The notes beneath the pieces were generated by a model that searched no databases, was not told where the DNA came from, and was given only the letters and a program-made list of their open reading frames with translations. From contig NZ_CP019936.1 in NCBI RefSeq assembly GCF_002009425.1, forward strand, positions 1,785,297-1,849,296: a stretch of 64,000 nt of DNA, read 5' to 3'. Positions within the stretch are counted from its first letter, which is position 1. Every line of letters starts with the position of its first letter. This DNA comes from Thiosocius teredinicola (lineage in GTDB: Bacteria; Pseudomonadota; Gammaproteobacteria; Chromatiales; Chromatiaceae). Both the position numbers and the translations under genes were made by a program. This document shows, piece after piece, positions 31,390 to 38,893 of this stretch.

Positions 31390-32812
31390 CGAGCGTATCC
31401 TTGAACAACTGGGCGGTCTGTCTGGGGTGGAGCTCGCCACGGGTCGCCAATGTCGTGGTCAACGCGCGTCCGAGGGTTCGAAAGATGATGCCGTAGGCCA
31501 CCGCATGCAACGCACCGCCGGCCAGCGTACCGACGCCGGGAAAGGCCTTGAGCGCATTACCGGCGACCGCCAACAGCAGCGTATGGGCGCGCCCGACGTG
31601 CTTTTGCACCAGCTCCAACAGCAGATCGGTATCCACCTTGCGAACCTTGATGTCGTAGAGCGCAGAGAGCTCCTTGATCATCTGCGTTCCCAACCATCCT
31701 TGGATCAGGATATCCGAGCCAGGCGTCAGCGCGGCCAATGCGCCGACCACGGCTTTGACGGAATATTGATCGACAAGCTTTTCTGCCCTGGCTTTGCGCG
31801 AGACCGCGAGCGCCTCGTCGAGCTGTTGCGAGGCGAGCACGAAGGTGGCGCTGTCGCGCAGTTCGTCGAGGATGTGTTGGTCGCTGTCGAGGATGCGTTG
31901 CAGCGTGAGCCCCAAGGGTGTGACCTGGGGGGCGATGTTGCGCGTTTCGATCTGCTCGCCGCCATCCGGTAACAGGCGAACGAGCTGGCGTTGAGTGGCC
32001 GCCGATACCCGAACGAAATGGCCGTGCGGATGGCCGGCGATCACACGTTGCAGTTTGTCGGACAAGGCCTGCGCATCGGCTTCGCTGTACCGATCGGTCT
32101 TGTTCAGCACCAATACCAGGGGTTTGTTCAGCGCCATCAACTCACGTAGCGCTGCATCCTGGGCACGATTGATGTCGCTGTCGGTCACATAGATGACGAT
32201 ATGTGCACGCTTTGCTTCGTCGGCTGCGAGGCGGTCGAGGGTGCCATCCGCCTCTTCGGTACCCGGCATGTCGGTTATCAGCAACTGGTCGCCGGCGGGG
32301 CTTTGCCACCGATACTGCGTCAGTTCGCGGGTAGTGCCGCCGCGAACACCGCTTTCGATTTCGACGTCGGGTAGCAAGGCATTGATCAGTGACGATTTGC
32401 CCGTGGATATCTCGCCGAACAATGCGACGTGTACCTGGCCGGTCTGCTTGCGTCGGCGAAGCTCGGCCAGTTCGTTGCGGATCTCGCTGGTATCTGCGCC
32501 CAAGGCCTCTGCCTGTTCGATCGCGGCATGCACATCGGCTTCGCTGGGACCTGCAGGCTCTTTGTTCTCTGCCGGTTTGGTGCGCTTGCGTGGATTGAGT
32601 ACGCGCCAAACCAGCCAGCCGCTCAACAGGCCGCCGAGCATCATCAACCCCCACCAGCCGTAGCGCAGCCAGGGCGAGCTGTTTTCCAGGTGCGACTGAA
32701 CCGTCAGCGTCGACTCGCTGATGGTTAGAACGAGCAACAACGCCAGCAGGGAAAGCACGAGGACCGCGAGCGCGATCAGGGTTCGAATGCTACGAGGCAG
32801 CTTGTCGCTCAT
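31310..32812 (-). CDS. Membrane GTPase with two N-terminal helices and DUF697-like C-terminus (first of pair)
   Basis: A 500-residue protein: two membrane helices at about 10-31 and 50-70, a linker, then a G domain with P-loop GEISTGKS (133-140), G3 DMPG (181-184) and G4 NKTD (237-240), and a helical C-terminal region with DUF697-like features (VVGALAALTPGSDILIQGWLGTQMIKELSALYDIKV) and a Gly/Ala-rich amphipathic stretch. It overlaps the next GTPase gene. Both proteins keep all nucleotide-binding motifs. Possible roles are membrane stress response or membrane remodelling; neither is shown by the sequence. Confidence 0.82.
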   Translation of the reverse strand: MSDKLPRSIRTLIALAVLVLSLLALLLVLTISESTLTVQSHLENSSPWLRYGWWGLMMLGGLLSGWLVWRVLNPRKRTKPAENKEPAGPSEADVHAAIEQAEALGADTSEIRNELAELRRRKQTGQVHVALFGEISTGKSSLINALLPDVEIESGVRGGTTRELTQYRWQSPAGDQLLITDMPGTEEADGTLDRLAADEAKRAHIVIYVTDSDINRAQDAALRELMALNKPLVLVLNKTDRYSEADAQALSDKLQRVIAGHPHGHFVRVSAATQRQLVRLLPDGGEQIETRNIAPQVTPLGLTLQRILDSDQHILDELRDSATFVLASQQLDEALAVSRKARAEKLVDQYSVKAVVGALAALTPGSDILIQGWLGTQMIKELSALYDIKVRKVDTDLLLELVQKHVGRAHTLLLAVAGNALKAFPGVGTLAGGALHAVAYGIIFRTLGRALTTTLATRGELHPRQTAQLFKDTLGENMETSARGVAKLVVQQARDARQQP

Positions 32813-32928
32813 TGCGGGTCGATTCGGATCGAAGAAGAGTTCGATGATGGATTGGTAGACACGCTAACCCAGCCTTGGGTTCAGGGCAATAAACCCTGGT
32901 GGATGACCGGTTCGCACCAGCGGCGCGC

Positions 32929-32954
32929 AAAAAAAACCGCCCTTCAGGGCGGTT
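32929..32954 (-). terminator. Intrinsic terminator of the coiled-coil protein gene
   Basis: On the minus strand a stem AACCGCCC / GGGCGGTT with a TGAA loop is followed by a T run (eight A on the plus strand at 32929-32936). It is 22 bases after the stop of the coiled-coil/wHTH gene and upstream of the GTPase pair. Confidence 0.88.
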
Positions 32955-32976
32955 CTTTTTCAAGTACGTACTTGCT

Positions 32977-33393
32977 TCACGCTGCGGAGTAAACCGAGCG
33001 GGCAGGTGACGTGACTTTTCCCTGACGTTTCAGATAGGCCAGGGTTTGAGCAAGGTTGTTGGCGATAACGCCACGTTTATCGAGTTCGGCTTTGATTTGC
33101 TTGGTAGTGATCTTCTTGCTCTTACCGACGATCTCCATCACCTGATCGGTCACACTGCCACCGCTGCTGCGGCTTTTACGGCGCGGTGCACGGCCACCCA
33201 GGCTACGGATCTCGGCATCGATAGCGGCCAGCTCTTTGCGTTGGCGCGCCACGACGTCGCGCCGCTTCGCTTTCAGTTCATCGATTTGAGCACGGGTAGC
33301 TTCCTTTGCTTCTGCTTCCTCTTGTTCTTCACGCAGGCGTGCCATTTCGTACAGTTCTTCAGCACTCAGGTCTGAAAGACTTTTTCTCGCCAT
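32977..33393 (-). CDS. Coiled-coil protein with putative C-terminal winged helix
   Basis: A 138-residue charged protein. Residues about 1-65 are a predicted coiled coil rich in Glu, Ala, Arg and Lys; a basic linker follows (GGRAPRRKSRSSGG), then a small alpha/beta domain (about 83-135) that reads like a winged helix (VTDQVMEIVGKSKKITTKQIKAELDKRG, then a recognition-like helix and the KVTSPARSVY wing). This layout suggests an abundant DNA-binding or nucleoid-associated protein, but I recognise no named family. It has its own terminator and an inverted repeat 30 bases upstream of the start. Confidence is in the gene, not its function. Confidence 0.75.
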   Translation of the reverse strand: MARKSLSDLSAEELYEMARLREEQEEAEAKEATRAQIDELKAKRRDVVARQRKELAAIDAEIRSLGGRAPRRKSRSSGGSVTDQVMEIVGKSKKITTKQIKAELDKRGVIANNLAQTLAYLKRQGKVTSPARSVYSAA

Positions 33394-33422
33394 TCACGGA
33401 CTCCAGTTCATGTTTGCCAGCA

Positions 33423-33445
33423 GCCTCTTAAAACTTAAAAGAGGC
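33423..33445. promoter_or_regulatory. Inverted repeat upstream of the coiled-coil gene
   Basis: GCCTCTT / AAGAGGC with a 9-base AT-only loop core, 30 bases upstream of the coiled-coil gene start, in an AT-rich 156-base gap. It could be an operator (possibly autoregulatory) or the end of the protease-FHA transcript; there is no T-tract after it on the minus strand. Confidence 0.4.
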
Positions 33446-33549
33446 AAATGTAGAAAACTCTACGGCGGCAAAATATAGCGACCGATAGTAGCGCTTGCAA
33501 CTTCTAAGGTTCTTAAAATGTGAATTGGTAAGGCTATGCAGTATTAGTT

Positions 33550-34506
33550 TTATCTTTTTGTCGATGATTTAAGGTTCTGCAAACTCGTTTCAGCGAAATC
33601 ATCGATCGAAATAGTGTCCTGTAAACGATGATCCCACGGCACCAGATCGTCGCTATAAAAAGCAGCCGGACTGAAGTCATTGAGTAGGTTGTAGCGATCT
33701 GCGACAGCTTTGATGTTGAGAAACGCGTTCGGTACCAATACGGCGATCACCACGACGGCTCCAGCAAGAACATTGGCGTGATTTAAGCGAATTAGAAACC
33801 ATCCAATGATCCACGGCATGAGCACGATGCTCCACGCCAGCGTGATTGCGTAGCCGGGCAGGTCAGTTGTAAAGATGTAATTTACGTAGGGGATTACACC
33901 TTCAATCAGGATACTCGCGATAAGGATCAAACTCACCAGGCTCAGTGAAGCCGGGAAATCCCAATGATGAGACGCCAGCCTGTTGACCACGAACAGTCCC
34001 GCCGCGAGCACGATCACGCCGACCGTATTGGTGAGCAAGGTCTCGCCGAAAGATTCCCAAGTCAGCATGAAAGGCGTGGAAAGGTAGGTTTCGAGGCTGC
34101 TGACTACCATGAATGCCGCAAACAACAGCACCGCCCATCCCCAATGGCCAAAGATACAGGCGCTGCCGTTACGACAGCTGATCAGGCGGGTCGGTGCGAC
34201 CGGGTGCGATTGTTCAAGAATGCGCACACGGGTGCGCCCGGCCTCGAAGCTCAATGGCAGTCGTTCGAGGCTGATCGTGTCATTGACCTGTTTACCGCGA
34301 ACGCGAATACCGTTTTCGTCGGCCAGTGAACGCAACTCGTAGCGGCCATCCTCACGCTGCTGCAGGTTGAAGTGATAGGGCGAAACCGAGGGGTCGGCGA
34401 TGATAATGTCGTTGTCTAGCGCCCGACCGACTCGTAGGGTCGACTTGGTGACCTTATAAAATCGATGGTCGTGGCGATTCTGAATTTCGATGATCAGGGC
34501 TGCCAT
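33550..34506 (-). CDS. FHA-domain membrane protein
   Basis: A 318-residue protein with an N-terminal forkhead-associated domain (about 20-95) that binds phosphothreonine peptides; the conserved GR at the first loop (LRVGRALDND) and the SVSPYH loop are present. A membrane part follows, with about five or six helices between 120 and 265 (for example WAVLLFAAFMVVSSL and LAGAVVVIAVLVP), and a short cytosolic tail. It overlaps the end of the exported protease gene by 13 bases, so the two are co-translated. No Ser/Thr kinase gene is in the window. Confidence 0.82.
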   Translation of the reverse strand: MAALIIEIQNRHDHRFYKVTKSTLRVGRALDNDIIIADPSVSPYHFNLQQREDGRYELRSLADENGIRVRGKQVNDTISLERLPLSFEAGRTRVRILEQSHPVAPTRLISCRNGSACIFGHWGWAVLLFAAFMVVSSLETYLSTPFMLTWESFGETLLTNTVGVIVLAAGLFVVNRLASHHWDFPASLSLVSLILIASILIEGVIPYVNYIFTTDLPGYAITLAWSIVLMPWIIGWFLIRLNHANVLAGAVVVIAVLVPNAFLNIKAVADRYNLLNDFSPAAFYSDDLVPWDHRLQDTISIDDFAETSLQNLKSSTKR

Positions 34507-35780
34507 CGGATTTCCTTGAGAAACCGGGCGATCAGGCGAACCGCCGCGTTATAGTCGGTGCCGGATAAATCAATATTGAATATAAATCCGGTGCGCTCTT
34601 CGCCGAGCATGGCGGCGGTGAATAACACATCGCTCAAGCCCGGATAATTTTTATAATCCCTTTTACAAATTGTGGTTTTGAAATCGTGACCGTTGACGTC
34701 GACAAAGCGGGTCGTGCAGCGGAACCGTGTCACATCGTCTTTCTTCGCGCCCGCACTGAACTGGCTGTTGTTCAGCGAGCTGTACAGCCGATAGAAGCGC
34801 ATCGGTTCAAGCTGATCCGATTCGAGCCACAGGTACTCGTAGATGATGCGGCCTACGTTCAGGCGGTCCGTCAGGTAGATATCATTCTCGTTCTGACAAC
34901 GGATGCTGTAGCGGCGATAGAGGTCTTCCGGATCTTGCTTGGGGCTGCCGTCCCAACAGCGGATCGTCGGCGATACGGAGCCGGGCGCACGGATATGTCG
35001 AATGTCGGTCGGCGGCCACGCAGCGTTGTTGATGCGATCGATGTAGCCGACCTGATAGTCGTGGATTTGATTGCCGATCACCTTGAGAAAGGTCTTCGGC
35101 GACGCCTCATCAATCACCGGGATGCGTTCGAGGTAGCGCGCAGGCACGATGAAACTGATGTCGTTGCTTGCAGTCGACACATTGATACCGACGACCACGC
35201 CCTGTTCATCGAACGTTGGTCCGCCGCTCATGCCCGGGTTCAGGCTGCCGGAAAACAGGATTCGACTCTCATCGGTCTGGCTGAGCACGCCGCCGTTGGT
35301 GCCGGCGGCGATCGACAGGCCGAGATCGAGCGGATTACCCATGGCGAACAGCGTCGCGCCTTTAGGCGGCGGTTCACCGACGGTGAAGGGTGTACCGAGT
35401 GGATGGTCGGCCTCGACCAGCGCAAGGTCGTGCACCGCGTCGACGGCGACCAGCCGCAGCGCACCCTCGCTGCCGTTCGACGCCAGGTAACGCAACTCAA
35501 AATCGTCGGGCTTGTCGATGAAGGTGCTGACGACGTGGTAGTTGGTGGCGAGCCGGTTGTTGTACTGGTAGATGAAGCCGGAGCCGATGGTGTTCTTCTT
35601 ACCGGTCTGTCTGTTGATGACCCTGACCTGGTACACCGCATCTTCGCTGTTCTCGAAGACGGCTTGAGAATTCAACGCATTCGCACATAGCGGTGTGCCG
35701 GCGATCATTAATAGCGTCGCAGTACCGATCCGTTTGAACCAAGCAGTCAGGCTCGCGCTGTGACGCGCTTTCAACGGCAC
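34494..35780 (-). CDS. Exported trypsin-like serine protease
   Basis: A trypsin-fold (S1C/HtrA-like) protease with triad H82 (TNYHVVS), D118 (AVHDLALVE) and S185 (NPGMSGGP), and the oxyanion glycine before the Ser. There is no PDZ domain; instead a 180-residue C-terminal part carries several cysteines and no recognised domain. The start is uncertain: GTG at 35780 gives a proper signal peptide (MPLKARHSASLTAWFKRIG then a hydrophobic run and CANA cleavage) and 428 residues; the longer frame to 35945 overlaps selU. Its stop overlaps the FHA gene start, linking a periplasmic protease to a phosphopeptide-binding membrane protein. Confidence 0.82.
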   Translation of the reverse strand: MPLKARHSASLTAWFKRIGTATLLMIAGTPLCANALNSQAVFENSEDAVYQVRVINRQTGKKNTIGSGFIYQYNNRLATNYHVVSTFIDKPDDFELRYLASNGSEGALRLVAVDAVHDLALVEADHPLGTPFTVGEPPPKGATLFAMGNPLDLGLSIAAGTNGGVLSQTDESRILFSGSLNPGMSGGPTFDEQGVVVGINVSTASNDISFIVPARYLERIPVIDEASPKTFLKVIGNQIHDYQVGYIDRINNAAWPPTDIRHIRAPGSVSPTIRCWDGSPKQDPEDLYRRYSIRCQNENDIYLTDRLNVGRIIYEYLWLESDQLEPMRFYRLYSSLNNSQFSAGAKKDDVTRFRCTTRFVDVNGHDFKTTICKRDYKNYPGLSDVLFTAAMLGEERTGFIFNIDLSGTDYNAAVRLIARFLKEIRWQP

Positions 35781-35817
35781 ACAGTGTTGCACCCTTGTGC
35801 CGCGGTTGGCGGGTGTT

Positions 35818-36939
35818 TCAGGGGTGGGTTCGGATAGCAAACTCGTGCTGAATAAACTCGGCCACAGCCGTCTTGTCGCCGCGAAAAACGACGCGCTCGG
35901 CCTTTTTGCTGAGCTGATATTCATACATTCCATCGTAGTACTCATTCAGAAGATACTCGATCCAGGCGGCGTGCGCGGCCGTGTCACCGCTGGCGGCGTG
36001 CCTCTCGATGGCCTCGACAAGCAGCCCGCGGGCGGTTGCATGGCGTTCTCCGCCGAGGCGCTTGCTGATCCGATCCAGACTGTTCTGCAAATAGTCCGCC
36101 CAGTGCTGGAATCCTTCAGCGTCACCGTACTCGGTATTGAATTCGGCCAGGGCATCATGGACATACTCCTGCAGGGTGATCTCGACGCGCTGCGCGTCGC
36201 TGGCCTCGAGGATCACGACGGGCGCGGATTGCAGGCGCGCAAAGAAACAGGGCGGTATATGCCGGCTGCCGATGTTGCGGCCTTCGTCCTCGGCAACGAA
36301 GTGTCGATTGCCGGCGGCGACATGCTTCATCAAGGCGATGGCGACGGCGTTTTCAAAGTCGATCTGTGTAGGCTGCGGTCGGGCATGGTGGCCGAATGCC
36401 GACCCCCGGTGGTTGGCCAGGCCTTCCAGGTCGATATTGAATGCACATTGCTGCAGCAAACGCGTTTTACCGACGCCCGTTCTGCCGCCAATCACCACCG
36501 GTCGACACTCGGCGCTGTCGGTTTCGACTTGCTGCAGCAGAAAGCGCCGCATCGCCTTATAGCCGCCGTGCACGCGCGGGCATTCGATCCCGGTCTCTTC
36601 GGCCAGCCAGTGCTGGGATATCTTCGACCGCATGCCACCGCGAAAACAGTACAGCACGGCGTTTGGATGCGCGTCGAGGAAGGCCTTCCAGCGCGCGATG
36701 CGTTGTTGCTTGATCGTGCCGCTGACCAACTGCTCGCCCAGCTCGATCGCCTTGTCCTGGCCGGCGTGCTTGTACTCGATGCCGATGCGGTGCCGCTCTT
36801 CATCGTCGATCAAAGGGTGATTGACCGCCAGCGGGAAAGCACCTTCGGCAAACTCCACCGGCGCGCGAACATCCAGCAGTGGCACGTCGTTTAGAAACAG
36901 ATGGTAGAGATCGTCGATTTGCTGGAGGTTAGCGGGCAT
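35818..36939 (-). CDS. selU: tRNA 2-selenouridine synthase
   Basis: Converts 2-thiouridine (via a geranylated intermediate) to 2-selenouridine at the wobble base, using selenophosphate. The 373-residue protein has an N-terminal rhodanese domain (about 10-125) with the active-site Cys in LYCFRGGMRS and a P-loop domain with GGRTGVGKTRLL near 150-160. Also called MnmH/YbbB. The selenophosphate synthetase selD is not in the window. It is divergent from tcdA, another tRNA modification gene. Confidence 0.94.
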   Translation of the reverse strand: MPANLQQIDDLYHLFLNDVPLLDVRAPVEFAEGAFPLAVNHPLIDDEERHRIGIEYKHAGQDKAIELGEQLVSGTIKQQRIARWKAFLDAHPNAVLYCFRGGMRSKISQHWLAEETGIECPRVHGGYKAMRRFLLQQVETDSAECRPVVIGGRTGVGKTRLLQQCAFNIDLEGLANHRGSAFGHHARPQPTQIDFENAVAIALMKHVAAGNRHFVAEDEGRNIGSRHIPPCFFARLQSAPVVILEASDAQRVEITLQEYVHDALAEFNTEYGDAEGFQHWADYLQNSLDRISKRLGGERHATARGLLVEAIERHAASGDTAAHAAWIEYLLNEYYDGMYEYQLSKKAERVVFRGDKTAVAEFIQHEFAIRTHP

Positions 36940-37094
36940 CTAGCTGGCAGCGGTTGGTGCAGGTCGAGCCTGCCGTAAAAAGTGCATCACGGTCGATCGA
37001 CATCAGCGATGACCAGGGCCAGATGAGAAATGCGCCGGTACGACCGTCAGGCCGTTAATATAACGTGTAAAGCACTTTGCAGGGGAAATGGGCG

Positions 37095-37862
37095 TTGGAT
37101 TTCGAGCGACGGTTCGGCGGTATCACCAGGCTCTACGGTCAAGCGGCACTGGACAGGCTGAGCGGTGCGCGTGTCTGCGTGATCGGTGTCGGCGGTGTCG
37201 GCTCGTGGGTGGTCGAGGCGCTGGCACGCAGCGCGGTAGGGTCATTGACGTTGGTCGACATGGATCATGTCGCCGAATCGAACGTCAATCGTCAATTACC
37301 GGCGACCGAACCGGATTTCGGCAAGGCCAAGGTCGCGGTGCTCGCCGAACGTATTCGTACGATCAACCCGGACTGCCGGGTGACCTGCATCGAGGATTTC
37401 GTTACGCCCGACAACATCGACAGTGTGGTCAGTGCCGATCACGATTGGGTGATCGACTGCATCGACAATTTTCGGGTCAAGGCGGCGTTGATCGCCGCCT
37501 GTAAACGACGCCGCCAGGCGATTGTCACCACGGGTGGGGCGGGCGGTCAGCGTGACCCGACGCGAATCCGTGTCGGAGATCTGCGCAAGACCGAACAAGA
37601 TCCACTGTTGGCGAAAACGCGCAAGCTACTGCGCCAGGCGTATGGTTTTCCGTCGAATCCCAAGCGGCGTTTCGGCATTCCCTGCGTCTGGTCCGACGAG
37701 CCGCAGCATGCGCCGGAAAGCGCATGCGAGACAGCGGTGGAAGGGTCGCTCAACTGCGCCGGCTTTGGCGCCTGCATGCCGGTAACGGCGAGTTTCGGCA
37801 TGGCAGCGGCCGCCCTGGTGGTTGACCGCCTGGTGCAAGGCGGCGCACAAGACGAAGGCTGA
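37095..37862 (+). CDS. tcdA: tRNA threonylcarbamoyladenosine dehydratase
   Basis: E1-like enzyme that cyclises t6A37 to ct6A37 in tRNAs, with ATP. The Rossmann ATP-binding loop VIGVGGVGSWVVEALARS, the SNVNRQ segment and the catalytic-type Cys region (FGIPCVWSDEP; SLNCAGFG) are those of TcdA/CsdL. A TTG at 37095 (LDFERRFGG) is preferred because AGGGG lies at 37081-37085 and the homologous N-terminus is short; a TTG at 37077 in the same frame is the alternative. About 255 residues. Its gap to selU (155 bases) contains CGTTAATATAACG, a possible operator. Confidence 0.92.
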   Translation: MDFERRFGGITRLYGQAALDRLSGARVCVIGVGGVGSWVVEALARSAVGSLTLVDMDHVAESNVNRQLPATEPDFGKAKVAVLAERIRTINPDCRVTCIEDFVTPDNIDSVVSADHDWVIDCIDNFRVKAALIAACKRRRQAIVTTGGAGGQRDPTRIRVGDLRKTEQDPLLAKTRKLLRQAYGFPSNPKRRFGIPCVWSDEPQHAPESACETAVEGSLNCAGFGACMPVTASFGMAAAALVVDRLVQGGAQDEG

Positions 37863-37876
37863 GCAATCGCTGTAAG

Positions 37877-38782
37877 TCAGTCCTCGTCGAGCCCGCCGAA
37901 AGCGTCGACCACCGCAGGGAGAAAGTTCGCCAATTCCATGCTCATCAGGGCGAAGTCGGCGTCGAAGCGGGCGAGGGCGTCGTCGGCATCGACCTCTGCG
38001 GCCTGCTCCATGACCAGATCGAGAAACCGCAGGCGACGAATGCCCAGGTCGTCGCACAGCAGGCAGCTGATCCGTTCCTGCCAATCCACGGCGAGCTTGG
38101 CGACCATCATGCCGGTATCGAGATGCGATTTGACCTCGGCGCTGGCCACATCGATGCGTTTGCCGCGCATGACCCCGCCGTTGTCGACCGGCTCTTTGAG
38201 TTCGCATTCATCGCCCAGCACGAACTCGCGCGCCGGCTTTTTCTCCAGCCATTGGGTCAAGGTCTTTGCCGGGGAGCGTTGTACCGCCAGCGGCTTGGCG
38301 CGCAGGCTGCCGAGCGTTTCGCGCAGGGTGCTCAACAGTTCTTCGGCTTTCTTGGCCGTACCGCTGTCGATCACGATCCAGCCGTCCTTGGGGTCGATAT
38401 AGGCGTAGAGATGGCTTGAGCGGGTGAAAGCGCGTGGCAGCAGGTCGACGATGACCTCTTCCTTGATGCGCTGCTTTTCCTTGCGGCCGACCGGGCGTGC
38501 TTCGGCTTCTGCGATTGCTTCGGCCTTCTCTTCGACGTGTTCGCGGATCACCGCCGCCGGCAGGATGCGGTCCTCACGGCGCAGGCAGATCATCAGCCGC
38601 CCGGCAGTGGCGTGTACCAGCTGGGTCGCATCGCGACCGGCCGGCGGCACCCAACCCACACGATGGGTATCAAGGCCGGCGCATGGCTTGAAGGCGTGCT
38701 GCTGCAGGGTCTCGTGGAGGGCTTCGGGGTCGAGCCCGAACGGCTCGCTCAATCGATACAACTGCAGATTTCGAAACCACAT
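37877..38782 (-). CDS. rdgC: Recombination-associated protein RdgC
   Basis: Ring-shaped double-stranded-DNA-binding protein that restrains RecA. The 301-residue sequence has the family N-terminus MWFRNLQLYRL and the characteristic blocks VGWVPPAGRDATQLVH, GRLMICLRREDRILPAAVI, DLLPRAFTRSS, DPKDGWIVIDSGTAKKAEEL and SCLLCDDLGIRRLRF. It is convergent with tcdA and divergent from rapA (111-base gap). Confidence 0.95.
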   Translation of the reverse strand: MWFRNLQLYRLSEPFGLDPEALHETLQQHAFKPCAGLDTHRVGWVPPAGRDATQLVHATAGRLMICLRREDRILPAAVIREHVEEKAEAIAEAEARPVGRKEKQRIKEEVIVDLLPRAFTRSSHLYAYIDPKDGWIVIDSGTAKKAEELLSTLRETLGSLRAKPLAVQRSPAKTLTQWLEKKPAREFVLGDECELKEPVDNGGVMRGKRIDVASAEVKSHLDTGMMVAKLAVDWQERISCLLCDDLGIRRLRFLDLVMEQAAEVDADDALARFDADFALMSMELANFLPAVVDAFGGLDED

Positions 38783-38893
38783 GCCGGCAAGTACCCCGCT
38801 GTCAAAGGGCCGCGATTATGGCGAAGCGCACCACACATTGCCAATCTCGCAGCGGATGATGGTGACTACTTCGTTGCGGTCGCAGCCGCTACA

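Noticed and set aside
35781-35945. N-terminal extension of the serine protease to 35945
   Set aside because: Overlaps selU, and the signal peptide only makes sense from the GTG near 35780.
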